NCBI RefSeq assembly: GCF_009739465.1
Contig: NZ_WHOM01000045.1
Location: forward strand, 186,001 to 250,000
DNA length: 64,000 nucleotides
Direction: 5' to 3'
DNA from: Streptomyces apocyni
Lineage (GTDB): Bacteria > Actinomycetota > Actinomycetes > Streptomycetales > Streptomycetaceae
Shown: positions 11,028 to 19,732 of the stretch, one piece after another
How the letters are laid out: each line of letters begins with the position of its first letter
Position numbering within the stretch: the stretch's first letter is position 1
Notes under the pieces: generated by a model
Databases searched by the model: none
What the model saw: only the letters and a program-made list of their open reading frames with translations
Told to the model about the DNA's origin: nothing
Made by a program: the position numbers and the translations under genes

Positions 11028-12299
11028 ATGCGGTGGATACGCGCCGCCGGTAGGGGGCTCCTGGTCGCCGTGGTGGTCCTGACCGGCCATGTCGCCTCCG
11101 GTGTCCCCGCTGACAGCGCGCGAGGAGACGGGCGGGGCCCGGTCACCCTGGCGACCGGGGGAGACCTCACCGGCTATCTCGGACCGCTGCTCGACGACTG
11201 GAACCGTACCCACCCTGATGAGCCGGTCACGCTCGTGGAGCTGCCGGACTCCCCCGACGAGACCCATGAGCAGATGGCCACCGATCTGCGCTCGGGCACC
11301 GGCCGGTTCGATGTGCTCAACATCGATGTCGCCTGGACCTCGGAGTTCGCCGCTGCGGGCTGGATCGCCCCGCTGGAGCGCGACCGCTTCCCGCTGGACA
11401 GCTTCCTGCCGCCGGTGGTCGACACGGCGACGTACCGCGGATCGCTCTACGCGGTGCCTTACGTGACCAATGCCGGGATGCTCCTGTACCGCAAGGATCT
11501 CCTCGACCGTGAGGGCGAGCGGCCGCCGCGTACCTGGGCGGAGCTGGAGCGGCAGGCGAGCACGATCGCGCCGAAGTACGGGCTCGACGGGTACGCGGGC
11601 CAGTTCCTGCCGTACGAGGGCCTCACGGTCAACGCGGTCGAGGCGGTCCACTCTGCGGGCGGCACGGTCCTGGAGGCCGAGGGCGAGCGGGTCACCGTGG
11701 ACTCCGCCGCGGCCCGCGAGGGCATCGGGTTCCTCGCCCGCGGCGTGCGGGACGGCTGGATTCCCGAAGCGGCGCTGACGTACAAGGAGGAGGAGTCCCG
11801 GCAGGCCTTCCAGGACGGCCGACTGCTCTTCCTGCGCAACTGGCCGTACGCCTACGTGGGCGCGTCGGGTCCGGATTCCCCGGTGGCCGGGAAGATCGGC
11901 GCGGTCTCCCTGCCGGGGCCCGACGGGCCGGGCACCAGCGTGCTCGGGGGCTCCAACCTCGCCGTCAGCGCCCGGGCCCAGCACCCGGAGACGGCCACCG
12001 AGCTGATCACGTACCTCACCAGCGAACGGGCCCAGCGGCAGGTCCTCACTCAGGGGGCGCTGCCGCCGGTGCGGGCCGCGCTGTACGAGGACCCGGAGCT
12101 CGCCGCGCGGTTCCCGTATCTGCGGACCCTGCGCGCGAGCGTGCTCACGGCCGCGCCGCGCCCCAAGAGCCCGCACTACGACCAGGTGAGCCTGGTCGTG
12201 CAGGCCGTCCTGCATGACGCGCTGGCCGGGCGGCTGACGCCCCGGGCGGCGGTGCGGCGGCTGGACCGCGAGCTGGCGGCCGTCGCTCGACGGCACTGA
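11028..12299 (+). CDS. Extracellular sugar-binding protein (ABC family 1), orphan
   Basis: Periplasmic-type binding protein for a carbohydrate importer, acting at the outer face of the membrane. 423 residues; ATG 11028 follows AGGGAGG at 11016-11022. An N-terminal signal peptide (RWIRAAGRGLLVAVVVLTG) lacks a lipobox cysteine, so it would be secreted rather than lipid-anchored, which is unusual for Gram-positive binding proteins. The fold motifs (GDLTGYLGPLLDDWNRTHP, FDVLNIDVAWTSEFAAAGW, YAVPYVTNAGMLLYRKDLL) match trehalose/maltose-binding relatives. No permease accompanies it directly. It precedes a GH13 glucosidase and a second binding protein with two permeases, so it may feed those permeases or be a duplicate. 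Confidence 0.85.
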   Translation: MRWIRAAGRGLLVAVVVLTGHVASGVPADSARGDGRGPVTLATGGDLTGYLGPLLDDWNRTHPDEPVTLVELPDSPDETHEQMATDLRSGTGRFDVLNIDVAWTSEFAAAGWIAPLERDRFPLDSFLPPVVDTATYRGSLYAVPYVTNAGMLLYRKDLLDREGERPPRTWAELERQASTIAPKYGLDGYAGQFLPYEGLTVNAVEAVHSAGGTVLEAEGERVTVDSAAAREGIGFLARGVRDGWIPEAALTYKEEESRQAFQDGRLLFLRNWPYAYVGASGPDSPVAGKIGAVSLPGPDGPGTSVLGGSNLAVSARAQHPETATELITYLTSERAQRQVLTQGALPPVRAALYEDPELAARFPYLRTLRASVLTAAPRPKSPHYDQVSLVVQAVLHDALAGRLTPRAAVRRLDRELAAVARRH

Positions 12300-12429
12300 G
12301 GCGTCGCTCCTCCCGACCAGTTCAGATTCTAGTTACATGTTAGGTATCCCTGACGCTCATCGCCCGCCCCTCTGTGCGGGACAAATTGGGTCATAATCCC
12401 CCAACTATTCGTGGATTCCTGCCTACTCG

Positions 12430-12468
12430 TTGACACCCTCTCGACATGCTTACTTAACATGCATGCAT
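12430..12468 (+). promoter_or_regulatory. Candidate promoter and operator of the glucosidase/sugar importer operon
   Basis: TTGACA at 12430-12435 is a consensus -35; weak -10 candidates (CTTAAC or TTAACA) begin at 12453-12454. A perfect palindrome ATGCATGCAT at 12459-12468 overlaps the likely transcription start, a natural place for a repressor. The rest of the 222-base intergenic region (12300-12521) also has a CCCGC/GCGGG hairpin around 12363-12380 that could end the upstream gene. The regulator is not identifiable in the window. Confidence 0.5.
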
Positions 12469-12521
12469 AACGAGCTCCCGCAGTTCTCTCTGCACGTCAC
12501 GAAGAAACAGGTCCACGGGTG

Positions 12522-14186
12522 ATGTCCACAACCCCGGTCGGCGACGACCTCGCACGCCCTCACGCGCCCCGTTGGTGGCGCGACGCGGTGATCTACCAGG
12601 TGTACGTCCGCAGCTTCCTGGACAGCACCGGGGACGGCATCGGCGACCTCGCCGGGGTCCGGGCGGGATTGCCGTATCTGAAGAAGCTGGGCGTCGACGG
12701 CATCTGGCTGAGCCCGTTCTACCCCTCACCGCAGCACGACCACGGCTACGACGTCGCCGACTACTGCGAGGTGGACCCGCTCTTCGGTGACCTCGCTGAG
12801 TTCGACCTGCTGATGACGACCGCCCGTCGCCTCGGGGTCAGGGTGCTGCTCGACATCGTCCCCAACCACTGCTCCAGCGAGCACCCCTGGTTCCGCGAGG
12901 CGCTCGCCGCGGCCCCCAGCAGCGAGGCACGCGCCCGCTTCCACTTCGCCGACGGCCGAGGGGCGCACGGCGAGCTGCCGCCCAACAACTGGCACGCCAT
13001 GTTCGGCGGCCCCGCCTGGTCCCGGATCACCGAGCCGGACGGCACGCCCGGCCAGTGGTACCTGCACATGTTCACGCCCGAGCAGCCCGACCTGAACTGG
13101 CGCAACCCCGAGGTCGGCGACCACTTTGACCACGCCCTGCGGTTCTGGCTCGACCGGGGCGTCGACGGCTTCCGTATCGACGTGGCCGCCGGGCTCTTCA
13201 AACACCCGGAGCTGCCCGACTCACCGGACCCCGAGGCCGACGCCCGCACCCGCGACTCGGTCAACCCGCTGGCCTGGAACCAGCCCGAGGTGCACGACGT
13301 ATGGCGGCACTGGCGGGCCGTGTGCGAGGAGTACACCGCGCGCGACGGCCGCGAGCGCCTGCTGGTCGGAGAGGTCTCCGTACCGACCGCCCGGGAGCAC
13401 GCCCGGTACGTACGCGCCGACGAGCTGCACCAGGCGTTCTTCTTCGACCTCCTCGGCGCCCCCTGGGACGCCGACGCCTTCCGCAAGGTCATCTCCGAGG
13501 CCATCCAGGACATCGCGGGCACCGGCTCCACCGTCACCTGGGTCCTCAACAACCACGACCAGGTCCGTACCGTCACCCGCTACGGCGAGTCCGCCGCCGA
13601 GGGCGGTCTGGGCACCGCCCGCGCCCGCGCCGCCGCGCTGCTGATGCTGGCGCTGCCGGGAGCCGCGTACATCTACCAGGGCGAGGAACTCGGCCTGCCC
13701 GAGGTCGTCGACCTGCCCGACGAGGTACTCACCGACCCGATCTTCCACCGCACCGGAAGCCGCGCCCGCATCCGTGACGGCTGCCGCGTCCCGCTGCCCT
13801 GGTCCGGGCACGCCTCGCCGTTCGGCTTCACCTCCGGCGCCGATGGCGCCAAACCGTGGCTGCCGCAGCCGCAGTGGTTCGCCGAGCACGCCACCGACCG
13901 GGCGGTCGCCGACACCCGCTCCTTCTGGCACCTGTACCGCGACGGGCTGCAACTGCGCGCATCCCTGCCCCAGCTCGGCGAGGGCACCCTGCGCTGGCTC
14001 GACACCTCACCCGACGTGCTCGCCTTCGTCCGCGGCGACGGCCTGGTCTGCGCCGTCAACTTCGGCACCACCCCGGTCCCCGCCCCCGTCTCCGGCACCC
14101 CGCTCCTCGCCAGCGGGCCCTGCCCGGCCGCCGTACTGCCCGGCTCCACCGCCGCCTGGTGGATCAGCGACAGCACCAACCCCTGA
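12522..14186 (+). CDS. Alpha-glucosidase / oligo-glucosidase, GH13
   Basis: Cytoplasmic glycoside hydrolase that would cleave imported alpha-glucosides. The 554-residue protein begins RWWRDAVIYQVYVRSF, the typical start of GH13 oligo-1,6-glucosidase and trehalose-type enzymes. The three GH13 catalytic acids are visible: Asp220 in GFRIDVA, Glu284 in VGEVSV and Asp346 in NNHDQ. No signal peptide. A GTG at 12519 directly before the ATG is an alternative start. It is followed after 83 bases by a sugar-binding lipoprotein and two permeases, so the operon imports and hydrolyses an alpha-linked oligosaccharide. The exact linkage cannot be told from sequence alone. Confidence 0.93.
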   Translation: MSTTPVGDDLARPHAPRWWRDAVIYQVYVRSFLDSTGDGIGDLAGVRAGLPYLKKLGVDGIWLSPFYPSPQHDHGYDVADYCEVDPLFGDLAEFDLLMTTARRLGVRVLLDIVPNHCSSEHPWFREALAAAPSSEARARFHFADGRGAHGELPPNNWHAMFGGPAWSRITEPDGTPGQWYLHMFTPEQPDLNWRNPEVGDHFDHALRFWLDRGVDGFRIDVAAGLFKHPELPDSPDPEADARTRDSVNPLAWNQPEVHDVWRHWRAVCEEYTARDGRERLLVGEVSVPTAREHARYVRADELHQAFFFDLLGAPWDADAFRKVISEAIQDIAGTGSTVTWVLNNHDQVRTVTRYGESAAEGGLGTARARAAALLMLALPGAAYIYQGEELGLPEVVDLPDEVLTDPIFHRTGSRARIRDGCRVPLPWSGHASPFGFTSGADGAKPWLPQPQWFAEHATDRAVADTRSFWHLYRDGLQLRASLPQLGEGTLRWLDTSPDVLAFVRGDGLVCAVNFGTTPVPAPVSGTPLLASGPCPAAVLPGSTAAWWISDSTNP

Positions 14187-14269
14187 CCACCACCCGCGCC
14201 TCACCCCCTCACCCCCACAGGCCACTCCCACCCACAAGCCACGCCCACCCCCCCGAAGGGACCACGACG

Positions 14270-15610
14270 ATGAGAAGACACCCCGCACGACACACCACAC
14301 GCCGTACCGCACTCGCGAGCTGCACCGCCCTCGCCCTCGCGCTCGGCGCCACCGCCTGCGGCGGCGACACCCCCACAGCGGGCGGCGGCAAGTCGCTCGC
14401 CGGACAGCAGGTCACCGTGGCCGGAACCTGGTCGGGCACCGAACAGAAGAACTTCCAGAAGGTCCTGGACGCCTTCAGCGAGAAGACCGGCGCCACGACC
14501 CAGTACGTCGCCACCGGCGACAACGTCTCCACCTTCATCGGCAGCAAGGTCGAAGGCGGCGACGCCCCCGACGTCGCCCTCGTCCCCCAGGTCGGCGTGC
14601 TCCAGCAGTTCGCCAAGAACGACTGGCTCACGGAGCTCTCCACCAAGACCGAGGACACCGTCGACTCCGGCTACTCTCCCGTCTGGAAGCACTACGGCAC
14701 GGTCTACAACAAGTTCTACGGCCTCTACTTCAAGGCCGCGCACAAGTCGACCGTCTGGTACAGCCCGGACGCCATCGAACAAGCCGGGGTCAAGCCGCCC
14801 AAGACGTACAAGGACATGCTCACCGCGGGCCGGACCATCGCCGACTCGGGCCTCGCCGCCTTCTCCGTCGCCGGACAGGACGGCTGGACGCTCACCGACT
14901 GGTTCGAGAACATCTACCTCTCCCAGGCCGGGCCCGACAACTACGACCGGCTCGCCCAGCACGAGATCAAGTGGACCGACCCGAGCGTGGTCAAGGCGCT
15001 CACCACACTCGGCGAGCTCTTCCAGGACAAGCAACTGGTCGCGGGCGGCCAGAAGGAAGCCCTGAGCACCGACTTCCCCGGCTCCGTCGAGAAGGTCTTC
15101 GGCCCCGACCCCAAGGCCGCCATGGTCTACGAAGGCGACTTCGTCGCCGGTGTCGCCAAGGACCAGTTCGGCAAGACGATCGGCGAGGACGCCGACTTCT
15201 TCCCCTTCCCGGCCGTGGGCGACGGCGAGGCACCCGTCGTCAGCGGCGGCGACGCCGCGGTCGTCCTCAAGGACGGCAAGAACCCCAAGGGCGCGATGGC
15301 GCTCATGGAGTTCCTCGCCACACCCGAGGCCGCGGCCGTCTGGGCGGAAGCGGGCGGCTTCCTCTCCCCGAACAAGAAGCTGGACCTCGCCTCCTACGGC
15401 GACGACACCACCCGGCAGACCGCCAAGTCCCTGATCGACGCCGGGGACACGGTGCGCTTCGACATGTCCGACCAGGCACCGGCCGCGTTCGGCGGAACCA
15501 AGGGCACCGGTGAGTGGAAGCTCCTCCAGGACTTCCTGCGCGACCCCTCGGACCCCAAGGGCACCGCGCGCAAGCTGGAGCAGGCGGCCGCCAAGGCCTA
15601 CCAGGACTGA
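14270..15610 (+). CDS. Sugar ABC transporter substrate-binding lipoprotein
   Basis: Membrane-anchored receptor of the importer encoded by the next two genes. 446 residues from ATG 14270, with GAAGGGA upstream. The signal peptide ends in a lipobox around GATACGG, so the mature protein starts at the cysteine. The body has the family 1 sugar-binding pattern (QQVTVAGTWSGTEQKNFQKV, KVEGGDAPDVALVPQ, YGLYFKAAHKSTVWYSPDA). The stop is 5 bases before the first permease start. A long open frame upstream in this phase only overlaps the glucosidase gene out of frame. Confidence 0.93.
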   Translation: MRRHPARHTTRRTALASCTALALALGATACGGDTPTAGGGKSLAGQQVTVAGTWSGTEQKNFQKVLDAFSEKTGATTQYVATGDNVSTFIGSKVEGGDAPDVALVPQVGVLQQFAKNDWLTELSTKTEDTVDSGYSPVWKHYGTVYNKFYGLYFKAAHKSTVWYSPDAIEQAGVKPPKTYKDMLTAGRTIADSGLAAFSVAGQDGWTLTDWFENIYLSQAGPDNYDRLAQHEIKWTDPSVVKALTTLGELFQDKQLVAGGQKEALSTDFPGSVEKVFGPDPKAAMVYEGDFVAGVAKDQFGKTIGEDADFFPFPAVGDGEAPVVSGGDAAVVLKDGKNPKGAMALMEFLATPEAAAVWAEAGGFLSPNKKLDLASYGDDTTRQTAKSLIDAGDTVRFDMSDQAPAAFGGTKGTGEWKLLQDFLRDPSDPKGTARKLEQAAAKAYQD

Positions 15611-15615
15611 CGGCC

Positions 15616-16989
15616 ATGAGTACGGTCACCACCCCACCCGCGCGGCACGCGAGCGAGCCGCCCGCCCCCGCACCCGCCGCCGACCCCCGGCGCGGGATGC
15701 GGCGGCGCGGCCGGATCATCGCCGTGGCCTTCGTGCTGCCCGCCCTGCTGCTGCTCGGCGCCCTCGTCGTCTACCCCGTGCTGTTCTCGGTCGGCCGGAG
15801 CTTCTTCGACGCCTCCGGCGACCGCTTCGTCGGCGGCGACAACTACACCGGGATGTTCCGCGACCCGGCGACGCTCAAGGCCATCCGCAACAGCGCCATC
15901 TGGGTGGTCGTCGCCCCGGCGCTGCTCACCGGACTCGGCCTGATCCTCGCGGTCCTCGTCGAGAAGATCCGCTGGGCCACCGCGTTCAAACTGCTGATGT
16001 TCATGCCCATGGCCGTCTCCTTCCTGGCCGCCGGCATCATCTTCCGGCTCGCCTACGACGAGGACCCCGACAAGGGCGTCCTGAACGCCGCCGTGGTCGG
16101 CGTGCACGACACCTTCAGCGCCACCTCCTCGTACCCGACCGCCCGCGCCCGCGACGGACAGGGCCTGACCAAGGAGAAGGACGGCGCCTACGCCACCGCC
16201 GACGCGGCGTCCCCGGGCTCCGTGGTGCACCTCGGGCTCGTCGGCGTACGGCCCCAGGACCTTCCGGCCGAGGCGAGGCCCGCGTACCCGCAGGCCTCGC
16301 GCACGGCAGGCGGCGACGAGCTGACCGGCGTCGCCTACCTGGACTTCACGCCCGGCGGCGGTGGTACGCAGGGCCAGGTCGACCCGGACGAGAGCGGACT
16401 GCCGAAGCTACGGGTCGAGGCGGTACGGGACGGCGAGACCGTCGCGAGTACCACCACGGCGGCGGACGGCTCCTTCCGCCTGACCGGCCTCGATCCCGGT
16501 ACGTACACCCTGCGACTGCCCGCCGAGAACTTCGCCCCGCGCTTCGACGGCGTCTCCTGGCTCGGCCCGACCCTGGTCACCCCGGCCATCATCGGCGCCT
16601 ACCTGTGGATCTGGACCGGCTTCGCGATGGTGCTGATCGGCGCCGGACTCTCCACCATGCCGCGCGACGTCCTGGAAGCCGCCCGGATGGACGGCGCCAG
16701 CGAATGGCAGGTCTTCCGCAGGATCACCGTGCCACTGCTCGCGCCCGTACTCACCGTCGTCTTCGTGACCCTGGTGATCAACGTGATGAAGGTCTTCGAC
16801 CTCGTGTACGTCATCGCGCCGGGCCCGGTCCAGGAGGACGCCACCGTCCTGGCCACCCAGATGTGGCTGGTCTCCTTCGGCGGCGGCAGCGACCAGGGAC
16901 TGGGCAGCGCACTCGGCGTGCTGCTGCTGCTCCTGGTCATCCCGGCCATGGTGTTCAACGTCCACCGCTTCCGCAGGAGCCAGTCATGA
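15616..16989 (+). CDS. Sugar ABC transporter permease with an extracytoplasmic beta-sandwich insertion
   Basis: One of two membrane subunits of the alpha-glucoside importer (MalF-like). The 457-residue protein is ~150 longer than usual. After the second or third membrane segment (residues ~130-155) comes a ~170-residue soluble insertion (about 155-320). It ends in TTTAADGSFRLTGLDPGTYT, the signature of Cna-B/SdrD-type prealbumin-like domains. The membrane domain then resumes and carries the EAA loop EAARMDGASEWQVFRRITVP that contacts the ATPase. It shares an ATGA overlap with the second permease. The insertion faces outwards and may help hold substrate or binding protein (inference). Confidence 0.93.
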   Translation: MSTVTTPPARHASEPPAPAPAADPRRGMRRRGRIIAVAFVLPALLLLGALVVYPVLFSVGRSFFDASGDRFVGGDNYTGMFRDPATLKAIRNSAIWVVVAPALLTGLGLILAVLVEKIRWATAFKLLMFMPMAVSFLAAGIIFRLAYDEDPDKGVLNAAVVGVHDTFSATSSYPTARARDGQGLTKEKDGAYATADAASPGSVVHLGLVGVRPQDLPAEARPAYPQASRTAGGDELTGVAYLDFTPGGGGTQGQVDPDESGLPKLRVEAVRDGETVASTTTAADGSFRLTGLDPGTYTLRLPAENFAPRFDGVSWLGPTLVTPAIIGAYLWIWTGFAMVLIGAGLSTMPRDVLEAARMDGASEWQVFRRITVPLLAPVLTVVFVTLVINVMKVFDLVYVIAPGPVQEDATVLATQMWLVSFGGGSDQGLGSALGVLLLLLVIPAMVFNVHRFRRSQS

Positions 16990-17822
16990 AGCTCACCCGA
17001 TGGCTCGGCAACAGCGTGGTCCAGGCGTTCCTCGTGGTCGTCGGACTCATCTGGATCACCCCGCTCGCCGGACTGTTCCTCTCCTCGCTCCGCTCAGCAC
17101 GGGACCACGCGGACGGCGGCTGGTGGACGGCGCTGACCAGCCCGGGACAGCTCTCCTTCGACAACTACACCGAGTTGCTCGGCAACTCCGGGATGTCCCA
17201 GGCGTTCTGGAACACCGTGCTGATCTCGGTGCCCTCCACCGTGTTGGTGGTCGGCATCGCGGCGCTGGCCGGATACGCCTTCGCCTGGCTGGAGTTCCCC
17301 GGCCGCGACCGGCTGTTCCTGCTGGTGGTGGCGCTGTTGGTGGTGCCGATGCAGGTCGGCCTGCTCCCGGTGGCCAAACTCTTCGGTGAGCTGGGGCTGT
17401 TCGGCACCATCCCCGGCGTGGTGCTCTTCCACGTCGCCTACGGACTGCCGTTCGCGGTCTTCCTGCTGCGGAACTACTTCGCCGAGATACCGCGCGAAAT
17501 GCTGGAGGCGGCGCGGATGGACGGCGGCACCGAGTGGCGGATCTTCTTCCAACTGGTGCTGCCGGTGGGCCGCCCGGCCCTCGCCAGCCTGGGGATCTTC
17601 CAATTCCTGTGGGTGTGGAACGACATGCTGGTGGCGCTGCTGTTCGCCAACGCCTCCTCGCAGCCGCTCACCGTGCAACTCCAGTCCCAGATCCGGCAGT
17701 TCGGGAGCAACATCGACGTACTCGCGCCCGGCGCGTTCCTGTCGCTCATCGTGCCCGTGGTGGTGTTCTTCGCCTTCCAGCGGCACTTCGTCCAGGGCGT
17801 GATGGCGGGCTCGGTCAAGTGA
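16986..17822 (+). CDS. Sugar ABC transporter permease (MalG-like)
   Basis: Second membrane subunit of the importer. 278 residues with six predicted membrane helices and the EAA motif EAARMDGGTEWRIFFQLVLP. Start overlaps the preceding stop as ATGA. No ATPase gene follows; in streptomycetes such importers are commonly energised by the shared ATPase MsiK encoded elsewhere (established for several sugar systems, inferred here). A perfect 20-bp hairpin ends the operon. Confidence 0.95.
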   Translation: MKLTRWLGNSVVQAFLVVVGLIWITPLAGLFLSSLRSARDHADGGWWTALTSPGQLSFDNYTELLGNSGMSQAFWNTVLISVPSTVLVVGIAALAGYAFAWLEFPGRDRLFLLVVALLVVPMQVGLLPVAKLFGELGLFGTIPGVVLFHVAYGLPFAVFLLRNYFAEIPREMLEAARMDGGTEWRIFFQLVLPVGRPALASLGIFQFLWVWNDMLVALLFANASSQPLTVQLQSQIRQFGSNIDVLAPGAFLSLIVPVVVFFAFQRHFVQGVMAGSVK

Positions 17823-17841
17823 GCGCGGTGCCCGGCCGGTG

Positions 17842-17885
17842 AGAGCCTGTCTGTGCACCCCGGCCGGGGTGCACAGACAGGCTCT
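17842..17885. terminator. Bidirectional terminator between sugar importer and pgl
   Basis: Perfect 20-bp inverted repeat, arms 17842-17861 and 17866-17885, with a 4-base GGCC loop. It lies 19 bases after the permease stop and 3 bases beyond the stop of the converging pgl gene, so it can serve both transcripts. Confidence 0.9.
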
Positions 17886-17888
17886 TGC

Positions 17889-18674
17889 TCAGGGCGACGC
17901 CGGGGGATACAGCGCGCGCGGCAGCTCCGAGGCCGCCGCGTTGTCCAGCAGCCACAGCGTGCGGCTGCGGCCGTACGCGCCCGCCGCCGGGGCCTGGATC
18001 TCACCCGCCCCGGACAGCGCGATATGCGCGGCCCGCGCCTTGTCCTCGCCCGCCGCCAGCAGCCACACCTCACGGGCCGCGCGGATCGCGGGCAGCGTCA
18101 GCGAGATCCGGGTGGGCGGTGGCTTGGGGGCGCCATGCACCCCGACGACCGTGCGCTCGGTCTCCCGTACCGCGGGCAGTTCGGGGAAGAGCGAGGCCAC
18201 ATGGGTGTCCGGGCCGACCCCGAGGAGCAGGACGTCGAAGGACGGCACGTCGGCGTGGTTCTCCGGCCGGGAGGCCGCGGCGAGTTCGGCGGCGTACGCC
18301 TCGGCCGCGGTGTCCGCGTCCCTGCCGAACGGCCCGTCCGACGCGGGCATGGCGTGCACCCGCGCCAGGTCCACCGGGACATGGTCGAGCAGCGCCGCAC
18401 GGGCCTGGGTGACATTACGGTCCATGTCGCCCTCGGGCAGGAACCGTTCGTCCCCCCACCACAGATCGAGCCGACCCCAGTCGACGGCGTCCCGGGCGGG
18501 CGACGCGGCGAGCGCCGCCAGCAGACCGTTGCCGTTACGGCCGCCGGTGAGGACCACCGAAGCCGAGCCGCGGGCGGCCTGGGCGTCGACGATCTTCGTG
18601 ATCAGCCGGGCCGCGGCGGCCTGGGCCATCAGTTCCTTGTCGCGGTGGACGACCACCTGCGCGGCCGCGGTCAT
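17889..18674 (-). CDS. pgl: 6-phosphogluconolactonase
   Basis: Hydrolyses 6-phosphogluconolactone to 6-phosphogluconate, second step of the oxidative pentose-phosphate pathway. The 261-residue DevB/SOL-type protein shows VVLTGGRNGNGLLAAL, WGRLDLWWGDERFLPEGDMD and LGVGPDTHVASLFP. Its start overlaps the opcA stop as ATGA. It is the last gene of the tkt-tal-zwf-opcA-pgl operon. Confidence 0.95.
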   Translation of the reverse strand: MTAAAQVVVHRDKELMAQAAAARLITKIVDAQAARGSASVVLTGGRNGNGLLAALAASPARDAVDWGRLDLWWGDERFLPEGDMDRNVTQARAALLDHVPVDLARVHAMPASDGPFGRDADTAAEAYAAELAAASRPENHADVPSFDVLLLGVGPDTHVASLFPELPAVRETERTVVGVHGAPKPPPTRISLTLPAIRAAREVWLLAAGEDKARAAHIALSGAGEIQAPAAGAYGRSRTLWLLDNAAASELPRALYPPASP

Positions 18675-19732
18675 TTCGCCGCCTTCCTGGTCACGGCCTT
18701 GGGCGCCTTCTTCACCGCGGTGGACGTGGCGGCCTCCGAAGGCTCCGAAGCCGCCGCGGCCTCCGGTGTCTCCGCGGCCTCCGGTGCCGCTGGCCCCGCG
18801 TCCGCCGTCGCACCGAGCCGGTCCACGCCGAACTTCAGCGCCGACGCGTAGGTGTCGTCCGGGTCGAGGCGGCGCAGCTCCTCCGCGATCAGCTCGGCCG
18901 TCTCACGCCGCTTCAGCGCCACCGCCCGGTCCGGCTGCCCTTGCATCGAGAGCGTCGCCAGCGAACCGTCCGGCCGGTCCAGGATGATCGGACCGCAGTC
19001 GGTCTCCATCCGGACCGCGGTGAGCCCCGGCCCACCGGAGACCGTACGCTCCACCGGCACCCCGAGCCGGTCCGCGAGCCACATGGCAAGCAGCTCACAG
19101 CTGGGGTTGTGCTCCACGCCCTCCACCTGGACCGAGGTGACCTGGCAGCTCAGCTGGTCCAGCGCGGCGGCCAGCATCGAACGCCACGGCGTGATCCGCG
19201 TCCAGGACAGGTCCGTGTCGCCCGGCGTGTACGTCTTGGCGCGCGCCGCTAGCTCCTGTATCGGCCGCTCGGCGGCGTAGGTGTCGGTGACCCGGCGCTG
19301 GGCCAGCGCGCCCAGCGGGTCGTTCGCCGGGTCGACCGGCGCGTTCACCGGCCACCACACCACCACCGGCGCGTCCGGAAGCAGCAGCGGCAGCACCACG
19401 GACTGGGCGTGGTCGATCGTCTCGCCGTACAGCCGCAGGATCAGCGTCTCGCCGGTGCCCGCGTCCGCGCCGACCCGCACCTCGGCGTCCAGGCGGGACT
19501 TCGTGCGGTCCCGTGGCGAACGCGAGACACGCTTGATGAGGACCACGGTGCGGGACGGGTGCTCACGGGAGGCCTCGTTCGCGGCCTTCAGCGAGTCGTA
19601 GGCGTTCTCCTCGTCGGTGACGATGACCAGGGTGAGCACCATGCCAAGGGCCGGGGAGCCGATGGCCCGGCGCCCCTGCACCAGCGCTTTGTTGATCTTG
19701 CTGGCCGTGGTGTCCGTAAGGTCGATCTTCAT
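18671..19732 (-). CDS. opcA: Glucose-6-phosphate dehydrogenase assembly protein OpcA
   Basis: Accessory protein needed for active glucose-6-phosphate dehydrogenase in cyanobacteria and actinobacteria. The 353-residue protein begins KIDLTDTTASKINKALVQG, the normal actinobacterial OpcA start. Its C-terminal ~60 residues are a low-complexity Ala/Glu/Lys tail ending VTRKAAK. The ATG at 19732 overlaps the end of zwf by four bases. A much longer open frame upstream in this phase is only zwf read out of frame. Confidence 0.95.
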   Translation of the reverse strand: MKIDLTDTTASKINKALVQGRRAIGSPALGMVLTLVIVTDEENAYDSLKAANEASREHPSRTVVLIKRVSRSPRDRTKSRLDAEVRVGADAGTGETLILRLYGETIDHAQSVVLPLLLPDAPVVVWWPVNAPVDPANDPLGALAQRRVTDTYAAERPIQELAARAKTYTPGDTDLSWTRITPWRSMLAAALDQLSCQVTSVQVEGVEHNPSCELLAMWLADRLGVPVERTVSGGPGLTAVRMETDCGPIILDRPDGSLATLSMQGQPDRAVALKRRETAELIAEELRRLDPDDTYASALKFGVDRLGATADAGPAAPEAAETPEAAAASEPSEAATSTAVKKAPKAVTRKAAK

